64,000 bases of DNA from Bifidobacterium pseudocatenulatum DSM 20438 = JCM 1200 = LMG 10505 (GTDB taxonomy: Bacteria; Actinomycetota; Actinomycetes; Actinomycetales; Bifidobacteriaceae). Of this stretch, positions 9,103 to 19,724 are shown one piece after another. Below the pieces are notes generated by a model. It worked only from the letters and a program-made list of their open reading frames with translations, did no database searches and was not told where the DNA came from. The translations under genes and the position numbers were made by a program. Where the stretch lies: the NCBI RefSeq assembly GCF_001025215.1, contig NZ_AP012330.1:1240001-1304000 (forward strand). The letters are read 5' to 3'. Numbering within the stretch: the first letter of the stretch is position 1; each line of letters opens with the position of its first letter.

Positions 9103-9186
9103 GCTGTTCCTTATATTCCTTGTATTCCTTGAAAATGGTCTTCGTTTGTTCTTTGCTTACGTTTGTTTACGCCGCTCGCGATTGCC

Positions 9187-10494
9187 TCACACGTTTTCGA
9201 CGACGCCGAGGGCCTTCTTGCCGCGACGAATCAATGCGAAACGTCCATGCAGGAAGTCATTTTCGTTCAAAACCTGCTCTTCGTCTTTAACACGGGCGTT
9301 GTTCAGATACACGCCGCCAGCCTTAATCGTCTTGCGCGCTTCGGAAATCGACTTGAACAGTCCGGCCTTCATGCCGGCTTCCGCCACACGGTCGCCCACC
9401 GCGGCCTTGGCGAACTCGCCGTCGATCTTCACGCCGTCAAGAGCAGCTTCGAGCGTGGACTCGTCAACGCCCGCAAGATCGCCGCCACGGCCGAACAGCG
9501 CACCGGCGGCCTCGATGGCCTGTCGGGTGGCTTCCTCACCATGAACCAGGCTGGTGACCTCCCAAGCCAAGGTGCGTTGCGCCTCACGCGCGCCCGGATT
9601 GGTCTTGCTTTCCTCCACAAGACGTTCGATCTCCGCCTTCGGCAAGAACGTGAACACCTTCAGCAGGTTCTCCATCTCGCTGTCAGGGCGGTTGAACCAG
9701 AACTGGTAGAACTTGTACGGGCTCAGCATAGTGCCGTCAAGCCAGACGGCGTTGCCTTCGGACTTGCCGAACTTCTTACCCTGAGCGTCGGTGATAATCG
9801 GGCTGGTGAACACGTTCACATCCACGCCACGTACCTTGTGGATCAGGTCAAGACCGGACGTGAGGTTGCCCCACTGGTCGGATCCGCCAAGCTCAAGCAC
9901 GCAATGGTATTCGTCGAACAGGTGCAGGAAGTCGTTGCCCTGCAGCACCTGGTAGCTGAACTCGGTGAATGAAATGCCATCTTCAGAATTCAGCCGACGG
10001 GCAACGGTGTCTTTGGCGAGCATGGTACCCAAACGGAAGTTCTTGCCGACGTCACGCAGGAAGTCGATGACGTTCATGGAGGCGATCCAATCGTAATTGG
10101 ACACGAAACGGACCGGATTGCTGCCTTCCACTTCGAGAATGCCGCCGATCTGCGCCTTCAGACGCTCGGCCCAACCAGCCACGACGTCTTTCGGATTGAG
10201 CGTACGTTCGCCCGATTGGCGAGGATCGCCGATCAAGCCGGTGGCGCCGCCGACCAGGGCAATCGGATGATGGCCTGCTGCCTGAAGGTGACGCATGTTG
10301 ATGAGCTGCACCAGATTGCCGATATGCAGAGAGGCAGCGGTCGGATCGAAACCGCAATAATAGGAAATGGGATCTCCGTTCAACGCTTCGGCGAGTCGAT
10401 CCCTGTCAGTGGACTGGGAAATCAACCCGCGCCATTCCAGTTCATCGAGGACGGACTCGAAACCGGCCTCCTTGAAATCGATGACGTGAGCCAT
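9187..10494 (-). CDS. tyrS: Tyrosyl-tRNA synthetase
   Basis: Class I aminoacyl-tRNA synthetase charging tRNA-Tyr, 435 residues, normal for bacterial TyrRS. The HIGH-type motif appears as LHIGNLVQL near residue 56 and the KMSKS loop as KFGKSEGN near residue 245. The tyrosine-pocket segment [14 protein letters not shown] and the GGSDQWGN motif lie between them. A C-terminal S4 domain follows ([17 protein letters not shown]). Start ATG 10494 has GGGAG about 11 bases upstream. It heads the tyrS-TPR-HAD-tlyA series. I saw no T-box leader in the 170 bases upstream. Confidence 0.96.
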   Translation of the reverse strand: MAHVIDFKEAGFESVLDELEWRGLISQSTDRDRLAEALNGDPISYYCGFDPTAASLHIGNLVQLINMRHLQAAGHHPIALVGGATGLIGDPRQSGERTLNPKDVVAGWAERLKAQIGGILEVEGSNPVRFVSNYDWIASMNVIDFLRDVGKNFRLGTMLAKDTVARRLNSEDGISFTEFSYQVLQGNDFLHLFDEYHCVLELGGSDQWGNLTSGLDLIHKVRGVDVNVFTSPIITDAQGKKFGKSEGNAVWLDGTMLSPYKFYQFWFNRPDSEMENLLKVFTFLPKAEIERLVEESKTNPGAREAQRTLAWEVTSLVHGEEATRQAIEAAGALFGRGGDLAGVDESTLEAALDGVKIDGEFAKAAVGDRVAEAGMKAGLFKSISEARKTIKAGGVYLNNARVKDEEQVLNENDFLHGRFALIRRGKKALGVVENV

Positions 10495-10664
10495 AGCTGT
10501 GTTTTCTCCCTATTGAATTGCGGATGATACTGCGTTTTACGCACCCTACAGTTTCGCAGAAGATGAAGACAGGCGCACGCGGTGTTTCCCCATCATCCAC
10601 CAACCATCGTGCATACAGGTAAAGTTAGAAGGAGCATCCCCATATCAAGAAGGGAGATACCTGC

Positions 10665-12509
10665 ATGGACCGCAAAGGCATGAAGGTTGCGGCTAAGAAA
10701 GCCCAGAGAAAACATTATTGGATGATAGTCGCCATTTGCCTGTTCGCTTCGGTGTTCGGTGTTGCGTACACTTCATCGACGCTCTCGGTCAGCACCAACA
10801 TTTCGATCAGCACCCCGCAAACGGAGGATTCCACGCAATCCAACGACATGTATGACGTATTGCAGGATCTTGCCGTAGGCAATGAAAACGATGCCCGTGA
10901 AAAGGTCAAGCAAAACCAAGAGCAGATCGTCAACAACGATACCGATGCCACGTTCGGCCGTCGCCGCGGAGTAATCGCGTCCCTGCTCAACTCGTTTGCA
11001 TCCGGCTCGATGGTGATCGCCGTGGCCGACGCCATTAATTCCGTCACCCATAACGGCGGCGTCTCCATCGCCGTGCCGGTAATACTCTCGCTGGCCGTCT
11101 ACATTTTCGTCTGGCTGTTCATTCAAGAAACATACCGCATCGTCATGGCACGTATGCTGTTGGAAGGACGTTCCTATAACAAGCTTCCGGCAAGTCGCTT
11201 CTTCTACCCCATTCACACGCGCAAATGGCCGCGCATGGCATGGACCATGTTTGTGGAAAACGTGTTCCTGTTCCTTTGGAGTCTCACCATCGTCGGCTTC
11301 TTCATCAAGCAATATTCCTACCGTATGGTGCCGTACATCGTTGCGGAGAATCCGAATATCGAGGCTTTGGACGCCATTCGCTTGTCCCGACGCATGATGA
11401 AAGGGCATAAATGGGAATGCTTCGTGGCGGACTGCTCGTTCCTCGGCTGGTACCTGCTCAACCTTATCACCTTCGGCTTGAGCGGCATCTTCTATTCCAA
11501 TGGCTACAATGCCGCGTTCTTCGCGGAATACTATGTGTACGTGCGTTCGATGGCCAAGACTACCGGCATTGCAGGCAGTGAGATGCTCAACGACGAATAC
11601 CTGTACTTCAAGGCCGACCCGCAGACGCTCCATACCACGTACGCCGATGTCGCCCAATCCGTAGCACAGCTGGAACAGAATCTTGTTCCAGCGCCCAAGC
11701 CGCATGGATTCACAGGATTTCTTTCTGAGTGGCTTGGCATCCGCATTCTGCATGCCAGCGCAGTGAACCGCTATGAAGAGTATCGTGAGGATCTTCACCA
11801 GATGCAGATCGGCGAGAATATTCTGAATGGCTCCATTTATCCGGGGCGTCTTGCGCCTGCTCCGATGCCGTTCAAATTCCGTGAATCACGTACCATCAGC
11901 GCCGACCGCAGCTACTCACTGGTCAATCTGATCATGATGTTCTTCATCTTTTGCTTCGTCGGCTGGGTGTGGGAGGTAGGTCTCGCATTTATTTCCGAAG
12001 ACATGTTCGTGAACCGTGGCACGCTGCATGGCCCTTGGCTGCCCATCTATGGCACCGGCGGAGTGATCATTCTGGTTCTGCTCAAAAAGCTGCGCGAAAA
12101 GCCAGCGCTTGAATTCGTCGCGGCTATGGTGCTGTGCGGCTGCTTGGAATACTTCTCATCGTGGTATCTGGAGATGACGCATGATGGTCAACGCTGGTGG
12201 GATTACACCGGATACTTTCTAAATATCAACGGCCGTATCTGCGCCGAAGGATTATTGACGTTCGGCCTTGGCGGATTGACCATCGTATATCTGCTGGCTC
12301 CGGCCCTCGACAACCTGCTCAGCAGAATCGATGCGCGAAAGCTTGGCATCGTGGCCGCCGTGCTGCTCGTGCTGTATTGCGCCGACCAAGTGTATTCCGC
12401 GCAACATCCGAATGTCGGTGCGGGCATCACCGACTACAAGGGATCGGACACGTCGCTGGAAGCGCCCACTCCATACGAAATCCGTAAACGATCCGATGGA
12501 CTGTCATAG
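10665..12509 (+). CDS. Large membrane protein: DUF975-like domain fused to CmpB-type putative permease domain
   Basis: A 614-residue protein starting at the ATG at 10665 after AAGAAGGGAGATACCTGC. Residues about 17-38 are a membrane segment, then a polar extracytoplasmic stretch rich in Ser/Thr/Asn. Several spans follow, containing ALDAIRLSRRMMKGHKWE and SGIFYSNGYNAAFFAEYY, typical of DUF975 proteins. The C-terminal ~220 residues are a separate domain with FVGWVWEVGLAF, NRGTLHGPWLPIYGTGG and QRWWDYTGYFLNINGRICAEG, which match the putative ABC-transporter type IV (CmpB-like, PF06541) family. Function is unknown. The same second domain occurs alone in the convergent gene at 12.6 kb. Confidence 0.82.
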   Translation: MDRKGMKVAAKKAQRKHYWMIVAICLFASVFGVAYTSSTLSVSTNISISTPQTEDSTQSNDMYDVLQDLAVGNENDAREKVKQNQEQIVNNDTDATFGRRRGVIASLLNSFASGSMVIAVADAINSVTHNGGVSIAVPVILSLAVYIFVWLFIQETYRIVMARMLLEGRSYNKLPASRFFYPIHTRKWPRMAWTMFVENVFLFLWSLTIVGFFIKQYSYRMVPYIVAENPNIEALDAIRLSRRMMKGHKWECFVADCSFLGWYLLNLITFGLSGIFYSNGYNAAFFAEYYVYVRSMAKTTGIAGSEMLNDEYLYFKADPQTLHTTYADVAQSVAQLEQNLVPAPKPHGFTGFLSEWLGIRILHASAVNRYEEYREDLHQMQIGENILNGSIYPGRLAPAPMPFKFRESRTISADRSYSLVNLIMMFFIFCFVGWVWEVGLAFISEDMFVNRGTLHGPWLPIYGTGGVIILVLLKKLREKPALEFVAAMVLCGCLEYFSSWYLEMTHDGQRWWDYTGYFLNINGRICAEGLLTFGLGGLTIVYLLAPALDNLLSRIDARKLGIVAAVLLVLYCADQVYSAQHPNVGAGITDYKGSDTSLEAPTPYEIRKRSDGLS

Positions 12510-12547
12510 CGTGATTGTCATGCAAATCGCATATCGCAAACAATAAT

Positions 12548-12585
12548 AAAATCGCCTGTCGTTCTTTCGAGCGGCAGGCGATTTC
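12548..12585. terminator. Bidirectional terminator between two CmpB-type genes
   Basis: AAATCGCCTGTCG and CGGCAGGCGATTT form a long GC-rich stem around TTCTTTCGAG, with A residues on the left and T residues on the right. It lies between two convergent genes and can serve both strands. Confidence 0.85.
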
Positions 12586-12606
12586 ATGCCGTTGCTTATT
12601 GCGCGA

Positions 12607-13404
12607 TTATTTGCGACGCAGCATTTCGTGCAGAGTTTCGATGATCTTGCTGTATTTGATGGAATCCGTGAAACGCAAACGCGGGAATGCGTTAATCATA
12701 CGACGCTGCTGCTTGTTCAGGATAGATGCGGCAGTGGCCTGCATATTGGCAAGAATCTCCTGCGAGGAGTCCGACCAATCCTGGACCTTGTCTTGCACCT
12801 TGTCGCGGAATTTGTCTCGGAAAATGTCTTTGCCCCATTGCAGGGAATCACCGGCTTTCTCCGCATATGCCTGCACGGTTTCGCTGAACTTCGCAAGATT
12901 GTCGGCCAAATCGATGATGCCAAGCACTGTAATAATGGTATCCGCGACGATAAACGCCATGAAAATCACGCACATCCAGTGCACTACTGGCAAAGGAATC
13001 ATCTGTGTAATGCGATTCACTTCAGGCTGTATCACATCGGTGATGAGCACACCCAGCAGACCGAACACAATCGCTCCAAGCAAGCAAATGCGCCCTTGAA
13101 TGTTGAATCGGCGATGACTGTAATCCCACCATCGTGCGTGGAATAGCTTTTCCATGCCCCATGACGTGACATATTCAAGCATGCATGCACCGATTGAAGA
13201 AATGAGAAAAACCGCGAAGGGATTATGCAGATCATGCAGCAGCACAATCGCAAGAACGGCTCCGCAACCGTAGATCGGGCAGATGGGACCATTCAGGAAG
13301 CCACGATTCACCAAGCGACGTTCCGAAACGGACACGAGAATCGATTCATATACCCATCCGGCAAATGAATAGAACAGGAACCATAAGAACAGGTATTCCA
13401 GCAT
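12607..13404 (-). CDS. CmpB-type (PF06541-like) putative permease protein
   Basis: Membrane protein of 265 residues with about five spans. It carries the family markers seen also in the gene at 10.7-12.5 kb: FAGWVYESILVS, NRGFLNGPICPIYGCGA, ARWWDYSHRRFNIQGRICL. The C-terminal third is amphipathic and soluble (DKFRDKVQDKVQDWSDSS). I chose the ATG at 13404 because GAAAG lies seven bases upstream; the ATG six bases earlier is too close to it. The gene starts 18 bases after the HD-domain gene and is presumably co-transcribed. The family is annotated as putative ABC permease, but no ATPase is nearby and transport has not been shown; treat the function as unknown. Confidence 0.82.
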   Translation of the reverse strand: MLEYLFLWFLFYSFAGWVYESILVSVSERRLVNRGFLNGPICPIYGCGAVLAIVLLHDLHNPFAVFLISSIGACMLEYVTSWGMEKLFHARWWDYSHRRFNIQGRICLLGAIVFGLLGVLITDVIQPEVNRITQMIPLPVVHWMCVIFMAFIVADTIITVLGIIDLADNLAKFSETVQAYAEKAGDSLQWGKDIFRDKFRDKVQDKVQDWSDSSQEILANMQATAASILNKQQRRMINAFPRLRFTDSIKYSKIIETLHEMLRRK

Positions 13405-13422
13405 GAGCATGCTTTCGCGCCG

Positions 13423-13932
13423 TCACTTTCCACTTGTATGCATATTGACTTTCGGCTTGTAGAAGCGCTCAAGACTGACCGTTTCCCGTGTGGCGCTGAT
13501 CTTATCCGCGACAGTCACCAAATACCCTTCAAGATACCGAGGCGGTATCGGCGTCAAAGGAAACATATGATTCTCGATGCTGTCACGTTCCACTCTATTG
13601 AGATGGAAATCGCGCACGGCATTGCGCATGGCGGTGCCACCATGGGTGAAACCATGCATACGATGACGGCCGCCATCATGCGCATGCCAGTCGTAAAGAA
13701 AATAATCGTGCAGCAAAGCGGCGCGAATCAACGAATGCAAATCCACCCTATGCCATAAGCGCAGCCTGTCAGCGATCCATACGGCCAGACAGGCCACACG
13801 GATGGAATGAGCAAACGTGGTGACCACGCCATGCTGGTAACAGACTCTTTCGATCTGCATATGCTCATGGCACAGTATCTCCTGGCCGTGAAGTCGAACA
13901 AGCTGCTGTATCTGCGTTCGTGTCAGTGGCAC
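13423..13932 (-). CDS. HD-domain metal-dependent phosphohydrolase-like protein
   Basis: A 169-residue soluble protein with an HD-superfamily pattern. The first metal histidine is in TTFAHSIRVACLAVWIADR (about 39-57), the HD pair in IRAALLHDYFLYDWH (about 68-82), further histidines in HGFTHGG and ENHMFPLTP, and the last aspartate in VTVADKISATRET. Proteins of this type hydrolyse phosphate esters or nucleotides; the substrate is unknown. The start is a GTG at 13932 with AAAGG seven bases upstream. It forms a two-gene unit with the CmpB-type membrane protein that follows. Both sit between argH and tyrS. Confidence 0.82.
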   Translation of the reverse strand: MPLTRTQIQQLVRLHGQEILCHEHMQIERVCYQHGVVTTFAHSIRVACLAVWIADRLRLWHRVDLHSLIRAALLHDYFLYDWHAHDGGRHRMHGFTHGGTAMRNAVRDFHLNRVERDSIENHMFPLTPIPPRYLEGYLVTVADKISATRETVSLERFYKPKVNMHTSGK

Positions 13933-13964
13933 CGCTTTGCCTTTGCTATGTACTGTTGCTGTAA

Positions 13965-15452
13965 TTATTTGAGCAATGATTCCGGCGTCTTGTATGCCGG
14001 GCCGTCGCTGACGGAGTTGGCGAAGGCACGCAGCTGTTCGATGGCGGTTTTCGCGGAAACGATCTGCTCGCGCACGCGCAGCGGAGACGTGCCTCCCTTG
14101 CCATTGCGGGCGGAAACAGAACCTTCGGTGGATAGCACTTCGCGCACTTCGGGAGCCTTGTCGGCCGGAAGGAATTCCTTGAAGACCTCGATGAAGTCAT
14201 CGTCGGCCAGGTCCCACAGTTCCTGGCCGCGGTCTTCGGCGATCTTCACGCATGCACCGGAAAGCTCGTGCGCGTGGCGGAACGGCACACCGTTCTTCAC
14301 CAGCCATTCGGCGATGTCGGTGGCGAGGGCGAAACCGGTCGGCGCTTCCGCTTCGAGGCGTTCCTTGTTGAAGACCATGGTGCCGACCATGCCGGTGAAC
14401 GCGGGAAGGAGCACTTCCAGCGTGTCGACCTGGTCGAACACGGCTTCCTTGTCTTCCTGAAGATCACGTGCATAAGCGGTGGGCAGGCCCTTCAGCGTGG
14501 TGAGAAGACCAGCCAGATCGCCGATGAGACGGCCGGACTTGCCTCGTGCAAGTTCCGCAATATCCGGGTTCTTCTTCTGCGGCATGATGGACGAGCCGGT
14601 GGAATAGGCGTCGTCAAGGCGCACGAACGCGAACTCCTGGGTGTTCCAGATGATGATTTCTTCAGACAGTCGGCTGATGTCGACGCCTGCCATGGCTGCG
14701 ATGAAAGCGAATTCGGCGACCAGATCACGACTGGCGGTGCCGTCGATGGAGTTCGCGGTTACCTTGGAGAAGCCGAGTTCGCGGGCCACGGCCACCGGCT
14801 CCAAGCCGAGGGTGTTGCCGGCGAGGGCGCCGGAACCATACGGGCTTGCATCGATGCGCTTGTCCCAATCGGCAAGACGTTCCACATCGCGCAGCAGCGG
14901 CCACACGTGGGCCATGAGCTGGTGTGCGAGCAGCACCGGCTGGGCGTGCTGCATGTGGGTACGCCCCGGCATGACGGTGCGTCCGGCCTTTTCGGCCTGT
15001 TCGGTCAGTGTTGCGGCAAGGCCGAGCAGCATTTTGGCGATGACGCGGCTGTGGCGACGGAGCCACATGCGGATCAGCGCGGCGATCTGGTCGTTGCGGG
15101 AGCGGCCGGCGCGGAGCTTGCCTCCAAGCTCGTCTCCGGCGATCTGCAGCAGTCCACGTTCCAATGCGGTGGCTTCGTCCTCATCGTCTTCGATCGGAGC
15201 GAACGCACCGGAATCGACACGGCGCTGCAGCTCGTCGAGAGCGTCTTCCATTCGCTGCAGCTCGTCGGCGGTCAATAGTCCCGCACGTCCGAGCGCACGG
15301 GCGTGGGCTCGTGAGCCTGCGATGTCGTCGTCGGCAAGACGCCAATCGAATTGGGTGGACTTGCTCAGTCGCGCGAGTTCCGGAGACGGGCCGGACTTGA
15401 ACCGGCCGCCCCACAGGGCGAGGTGTTCACCATTGGTTGTGCTCTCGGTCAT
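13965..15452 (-). CDS. argH: Argininosuccinate lyase
   Basis: Last enzyme of arginine synthesis, splitting argininosuccinate to arginine and fumarate; 495 residues, slightly longer than the usual ~460. The fumarase/aspartase superfamily signature [18 protein letters not shown] is present, as are [19 protein letters not shown] and the [19 protein letters not shown] block. The start ATG 15452 has AAGGAG about 12 bases upstream. It follows argG after 110 bases. That gap contains a GGGAGAG/CTCTCCC hairpin that could tune expression of argH relative to argG. Confidence 0.96.
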   Translation of the reverse strand: MTESTTNGEHLALWGGRFKSGPSPELARLSKSTQFDWRLADDDIAGSRAHARALGRAGLLTADELQRMEDALDELQRRVDSGAFAPIEDDEDEATALERGLLQIAGDELGGKLRAGRSRNDQIAALIRMWLRRHSRVIAKMLLGLAATLTEQAEKAGRTVMPGRTHMQHAQPVLLAHQLMAHVWPLLRDVERLADWDKRIDASPYGSGALAGNTLGLEPVAVARELGFSKVTANSIDGTASRDLVAEFAFIAAMAGVDISRLSEEIIIWNTQEFAFVRLDDAYSTGSSIMPQKKNPDIAELARGKSGRLIGDLAGLLTTLKGLPTAYARDLQEDKEAVFDQVDTLEVLLPAFTGMVGTMVFNKERLEAEAPTGFALATDIAEWLVKNGVPFRHAHELSGACVKIAEDRGQELWDLADDDFIEVFKEFLPADKAPEVREVLSTEGSVSARNGKGGTSPLRVREQIVSAKTAIEQLRAFANSVSDGPAYKTPESLLK

Positions 15453-15562
15453 TGTTACTTCATTCTCCTTGCAGATATGACTGAGGGAGAGGATACCAGT
15501 CAGGATGGTCCTAACGGTACGCTCTCCCCCATTATCAAGACGATTCGGCGTAAAAAACTCGC

Positions 15563-16801
15563 TTACTCGACGCTGTTTTCCGGAACCTCGATGCCATTGC
15601 CGAACTTGACGTCGCGGGCTGCGGCCACACGGCTCGGCAGACCGTAGATGTCGATGAAGCCGTTGGACGACTTCTGATCGAAGCTGTCGCCGGAATCGTA
15701 GGTGGCCAGATTGTAGTCATACAGCGAGGTGTCGGAACGACGACCGGTCACGACGGCGCGTCCGCCATGCAGGATCATGCGGATTTCGCCGGAAACGTAC
15801 TTCTGGGTGTCTTCGATGAAGGCGTTCAGGGACTGCGTTGCCGGGGAGAACCACTGCGCATCGTAGACGAGTTCGGCCCAGCGCTTGTCGATATCGCGCT
15901 TGATGCGGTGCTGCTCGCGTTCGAGGCAGCAGTTCTCGAGTTCCTGGTGGGCGGTGATCAGTGCGATAGCACCAGGAGCCTCGTACAGCTCACGGGACTT
16001 GATGCCGACCAGACGGTCCTCGATCAGATCGATACGGCCGATGCCCTGTGCGCCTGCGCGACGGTTCATCTCTTCGATGGCCTGCAGCGGGGTGACGTCG
16101 TGACCGTCGATCTTGACAGGAATGCCCTGCTTGAATTCGATGACGACCTCATCTTCGACTGGCGGGAATGCCGGATCGTCGGTATAGGAGTAGCAGTCCT
16201 TGGTCGGGCCATTCCACGGATCCTCAAGGAAGCCGGTTTCAATGGCGCGGCCCCACACGTTCTGGTCGATGGAGAACGGGCTCTTCTCGGTCTGCACGAT
16301 CGGAAGCTTGTGCTCCTTGGCGAATGCGATCTCGACGTCGCGGGTCAGCGACAGGTCGCGGATCGGGCTGATGGCCTTCAGTGTCGGATCAATGGAGGAG
16401 ATGGACACCTCGAAACGGACCTGGTCGTTGCCCTTGCCGGTGCAGCCATGGGAGATGGTGTCGGCGCCGAACTGGTGGGCGGCGCGCACAAGATGCTTGG
16501 AGATGAGCGGGCGGGAAATGGCGGAAACCAGCGGATACACACCCTCATATAGGGCGTTGGCTTTCAGCGCCTTCATGCAGTACTCATTGGCGAACTCGTC
16601 GCGGGCGTCTACCACATACGCTTCAACGGCACCGCAGGCAAGCGCGCGCTGCTTGATGGTTTCGAGGCTTTCGCCACCCTGGCCGACGTCGAGGGATACG
16701 GCCACGACATCCTTGCCGGTGCGTTCCTTCAGATATGAAATGGCGACGGAGGTATCCAGACCACCGGAGTACGCCAGAACGAGACGATTTTGATCGCTCA
16801 T
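15563..16801 (-). CDS. argG: Argininosuccinate synthase
   Basis: ATP-dependent ligation of citrulline and aspartate, 412 residues. The PP-loop is at the N-terminus ([17 protein letters not shown]), with the family motif [13 protein letters not shown] near residue 115. The chosen ATG at 16801 (MSDQNRL) follows GAAAGGGAAACC; the open frame seven codons further upstream adds nothing conserved. A separate upstream region with ARG-box-like sequence suggests argGH can be transcribed independently of argCJBDFR. Confidence 0.96.
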   Translation of the reverse strand: MSDQNRLVLAYSGGLDTSVAISYLKERTGKDVVAVSLDVGQGGESLETIKQRALACGAVEAYVVDARDEFANEYCMKALKANALYEGVYPLVSAISRPLISKHLVRAAHQFGADTISHGCTGKGNDQVRFEVSISSIDPTLKAISPIRDLSLTRDVEIAFAKEHKLPIVQTEKSPFSIDQNVWGRAIETGFLEDPWNGPTKDCYSYTDDPAFPPVEDEVVIEFKQGIPVKIDGHDVTPLQAIEEMNRRAGAQGIGRIDLIEDRLVGIKSRELYEAPGAIALITAHQELENCCLEREQHRIKRDIDKRWAELVYDAQWFSPATQSLNAFIEDTQKYVSGEIRMILHGGRAVVTGRRSDTSLYDYNLATYDSGDSFDQKSSNGFIDIYGLPSRVAAARDVKFGNGIEVPENSVE

Positions 16802-16830
16802 GGTTTCCCTTTCTAACATCAAACGTTATT

Positions 16831-16869
16831 CATCAGTATATGCAATGCTCTGTATATTTATGCATATAC
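16831..16869 (-). promoter_or_regulatory. Probable ArgR operator upstream of argG
   Basis: The 18-mer GTATATTTATGCATATAC at 16852-16869 is an imperfect AT-rich palindrome similar to ARG boxes. It is preceded three bases earlier by a weaker element, CATCAGTATATGCAATGC (16831-16848). Its position, 30-70 bases before the argG start, and the adjacent argR gene support autoregulated control. The match is less good than that of the pair before argC. Confidence 0.5.
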
Positions 16870-16896
16870 GGTGCGTCGTGTCCACTATATGGCTAT

Positions 16897-17412
16897 TCAG
16901 CCTTTGGACACGACGTCCAACAGCCATTGCGCACGCTGTTTCGCATAATCGTCATCGGCGCAAATCACCATGACGGTATCGTCCCCGGCAATGGTGCCGA
17001 GCACTCCATCGATGGGCTGCTTGTCGATCACACTTGCCACATACTGGGCCGCGCCAGACGGCGTGTGGACCACCACCAGATTCCTAGCCGCCGCGACCGA
17101 AGTGACCAGTCCCGAAAGCACACGATTCATCTGCTGTTCCGTTTTTGCATCAGGATTGGCCGACGCGCTTTCCTCCGGCTGTCTGCCCAGCGCATAGGCC
17201 ACGGTTCCGTCAGCCAAACGGGTTTTGGTGGCATGGATCTCGTCAAGATCGCGGCTCAGGGTGGCCTGGGTCACTTCGATGCCCTGATCCGCGAGAATCT
17301 GGGACAGCTGCGACTGCGAGGTGACGATGCGCGTCAGCAACGCCTGCTCGATGGCGCTCAATCGAGCGGCCCGTGTGGCAGGACGTTGCAGCGCAGGTGT
17401 TTGGTCCGTCAT
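16897..17412 (-). CDS. argR: Arginine repressor
   Basis: A 171-residue ArgR/AhrC family regulator. The N-terminal winged helix-turn-helix is visible ([20 protein letters not shown], then [18 protein letters not shown]). The C-terminal oligomerisation/arginine-binding domain carries [18 protein letters not shown] and [15 protein letters not shown]. The start overlaps the argF stop by one base (TGATG), indicating translational coupling, so the repressor is encoded within the operon it should control. Confidence 0.94.
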   Translation of the reverse strand: MTDQTPALQRPATRAARLSAIEQALLTRIVTSQSQLSQILADQGIEVTQATLSRDLDEIHATKTRLADGTVAYALGRQPEESASANPDAKTEQQMNRVLSGLVTSVAAARNLVVVHTPSGAAQYVASVIDKQPIDGVLGTIAGDDTVMVICADDDYAKQRAQWLLDVVSKG

Positions 17413-18380
17413 CAGGCCAGCAGGCTTTCATCTCCGCGGGCCTTGCCGGCAAGCCAAGTCAGCAGTGCCTTCTGCGCATGCAGGCGGTTACCGGCCTCAT
17501 CCCAAACCACGGACTGTGGCCCGTCGATGACTTCGGAGGTGACTTCCTTGCCACGGTATGCCGGCAGGCAATGCTGGAAGATGGCGTCTTCCTTGGCATA
17601 AGACATGAGTTCGGCGTTCACCTGATAATCCCAGAACGGCTTGGAACGGATGGCGTATTCCGATTCTTCGCCCATGGAAACCCATGTGTCGGTGAACACG
17701 CAGTCGGCGCCGGCGACCGCTTCCTTCGGATCGGTGGTCACCAACACGGAACCGCCGGTTTCGGATGCGATGGCTTCGGCATCGGCAACGATCTGCGGAT
17801 CCGGCAGATAGCCGTTCGGCCCTGCGACACGCACGTTCATGCCGGCCACGGCGCCACCAAGCAGATAGGAGTTCGACATGTTGTTGGCCGCGTCGCCGAG
17901 GTAGGCGATGGTCTGGTTTTTCAGATTGTCGACGCCACCACGATGCTCGGCAATGGTCTGGAAGTCGGCAAGAATCTGGCAGGGATGGAATTCATCCGTC
18001 AGAGCGTTCACCACCGGATGGGTGGAATACTTGGCCATTTCCTCCACACGATCCTGGCCAAAGGTGCGCCACACCACGCCGTAGGCCATGCGGTCAAGCA
18101 CACGTGCGGTGTCTGCCACCGGTTCGCCACGGCCCAGCTGGGATCCGGACTTGTCGATGACCAGCGGATAGCCGCCCAGTTCGGCAACGCCAATGGAGAA
18201 GCTGGAACGGGTTCGGGTGCTCGGCTTGTCAAAGATCACCGCGATGCCTTGCGGTCCGGCGAACGGCTGATGGTAGAAACGGTCGTTGTGGAATTTGATG
18301 GCGAGTTCGAGCACTTGCTTCTGCTCTTCATGGTTGAGATCGTCATCGCGCAACATGTGGCGCAGTTCAGGAGTTGCCAT
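17412..18380 (-). CDS. argF: Ornithine carbamoyltransferase
   Basis: Carbamoyl-phosphate plus ornithine to citrulline; 322 residues. The carbamoyl phosphate loop [12 protein letters not shown] is near residue 52. [15 protein letters not shown] is the typical anabolic OTCase HPxQ motif, and [13 protein letters not shown] contains the catalytic HCLP. The start ATG 18380 is about 48 bases after the argD stop, and the stop overlaps argR. Length and motifs are those of the anabolic enzyme. Confidence 0.96.
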   Translation of the reverse strand: MATPELRHMLRDDDLNHEEQKQVLELAIKFHNDRFYHQPFAGPQGIAVIFDKPSTRTRSSFSIGVAELGGYPLVIDKSGSQLGRGEPVADTARVLDRMAYGVVWRTFGQDRVEEMAKYSTHPVVNALTDEFHPCQILADFQTIAEHRGGVDNLKNQTIAYLGDAANNMSNSYLLGGAVAGMNVRVAGPNGYLPDPQIVADAEAIASETGGSVLVTTDPKEAVAGADCVFTDTWVSMGEESEYAIRSKPFWDYQVNAELMSYAKEDAIFQHCLPAYRGKEVTSEVIDGPQSVVWDEAGNRLHAQKALLTWLAGKARGDESLLA

Positions 18381-18428
18381 TGTTGGCTCCTTTCAAAATA
18401 TCCAGTCTGCTTTGATTGCCGGCTATGT

Positions 18429-19724
18429 TCAGTCGTTGGGAAGATCAGTTGGAATCTTCGCGAGGATGGAGATGGCCTGATCGATGTCCTGTTCGGTCAC
18501 CACCAGCGGAGGGGCAAGACGAAGCGCATCCGGCGCCACCGCGTTGACGATCAAACCGTGTTCCAACGCCCAATTCATCGCCGCATGCGCGCATGGATGG
18601 GCAAGTTCGACCGCGTCAAGCAATCCACGTCCACGCACGGAGACGAAGAGCGGATTGACGCAAGCCATGATGCCGTCACGCAATTGCTGGCCACGCGCCT
18701 CAGCGTTGGCCACGAGACCGTCTTCCTCAATGGTCTCCAACGTGGCCATCGCGGCGGCCGCTCCGAGAGGATTGCCCGCAAAGGTGGAGCCGTGGGATCC
18801 TGGGGTGAACAGCGCGGAAAGCTTGGCGCCGAAGGAGATCATGCCACCCATCGGGAAACCGCCTGCAACGCCCTTGGCGAAGGTCACAATATCCGGAACC
18901 ACTCCGCCCGCAAGATCCTCACGCTGGAATGCGAACCAGGATCCGGTGCGTCCGATGCCTGTCTGGACCTCATCGATGATGAGCAACGCGTTGTTGTCGT
19001 CGCACATCTGACGGGCCTTCTTCACGTAGTCGGCGCCGAGCGGACGCACGCCGGCCTCACCTTGGATCAGCTCCATGATGACGGCTGCGACAGGACCTTT
19101 GCCATATTTGCCGGGACCGGTTTCGGCAAACGCGTCATGCAATGCGGTCTCGTCACCGGCTTCGACGAATTCGATATTGGGAACCAGCGGTTCGAACGCT
19201 TCTCGGATGGTGGGCTTCCACGTTGCGGACAACGCGCCCATGGTACGTCCATGGAAGCCATGGGTCATGGCGATGATACGCGCCGGTTTGCCTCCAATGG
19301 CAGGCGATGCGCCCGGCAAGGTGCGGCCATACAGTTTGGCGAGTTTCAGTGCTGCCTCGTTGCCTTCCGCTCCGGAGTTGCCGAAATACACATGAGATCC
19401 CTCGGGGGCGCCGGCAAGCTCAATGAGCTTCGACGCCAGTTCAATCTGCGGTTCCGTGGCGAAGTAGTTGCTCACATGAGCGGCTTTGGCTGCCTGCTCG
19501 CTGACGGCCTTCACCCATTTCGGGTGGGCGTATCCGAGCGCGTTCACCGCGATGCCCGCAAGGAAATCGAGGTATTCATTGCCATCGATGTCCCAGATGT
19601 GCGCGCCTTCGCCATGATCCATAACACGCAGCGGAGTACCGAACACGTTCATGTGCACCCGGGAGTACTCCCCCAGCCACTTGGCGTCCTCGCTGCCGAG
19701 GTTTTCCAACTGTTCAGTTGCCAT
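18429..19724 (-). CDS. argD: Acetylornithine aminotransferase
   Basis: PLP-dependent class III aminotransferase, 431 residues. Visible motifs include [17 protein letters not shown] (cofactor phosphate site), [14 protein letters not shown] and the Schiff-base lysine in [17 protein letters not shown]. The start ATG 19724 has GAGGAG six bases upstream and lies inside the end of argB (11-base overlap), so translation is coupled. It transfers an amino group from glutamate to N-acetylglutamate semialdehyde. Confidence 0.95.
   Translation of the reverse strand: MATEQLENLGSEDAKWLGEYSRVHMNVFGTPLRVMDHGEGAHIWDIDGNEYLDFLAGIAVNALGYAHPKWVKAVSEQAAKAAHVSNYFATEPQIELASKLIELAGAPEGSHVYFGNSGAEGNEAALKLAKLYGRTLPGASPAIGGKPARIIAMTHGFHGRTMGALSATWKPTIREAFEPLVPNIEFVEAGDETALHDAFAETGPGKYGKGPVAAVIMELIQGEAGVRPLGADYVKKARQMCDDNNALLIIDEVQTGIGRTGSWFAFQREDLAGGVVPDIVTFAKGVAGGFPMGGMISFGAKLSALFTPGSHGSTFAGNPLGAAAAMATLETIEEDGLVANAEARGQQLRDGIMACVNPLFVSVRGRGLLDAVELAHPCAHAAMNWALEHGLIVNAVAPDALRLAPPLVVTEQDIDQAISILAKIPTDLPND

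Noticed and set aside
6247..9132. A 961-codon open frame on the plus strand, antisense to the HAD and TPR genes
   Set aside because: It spans two real genes, reads as Val/Thr/Ile-rich repeats that are the complement of the Arg/Asp repeats, and has no ribosome site. The absence of stops is explained by the codon pattern of the sense genes.
15453..15562. A possible regulatory leader between argG and argH
   Set aside because: Only a GGGAGAG/CTCTCCC hairpin is visible. There is no ARG box, leader peptide or riboswitch-like element to support more than an intercistronic hairpin.
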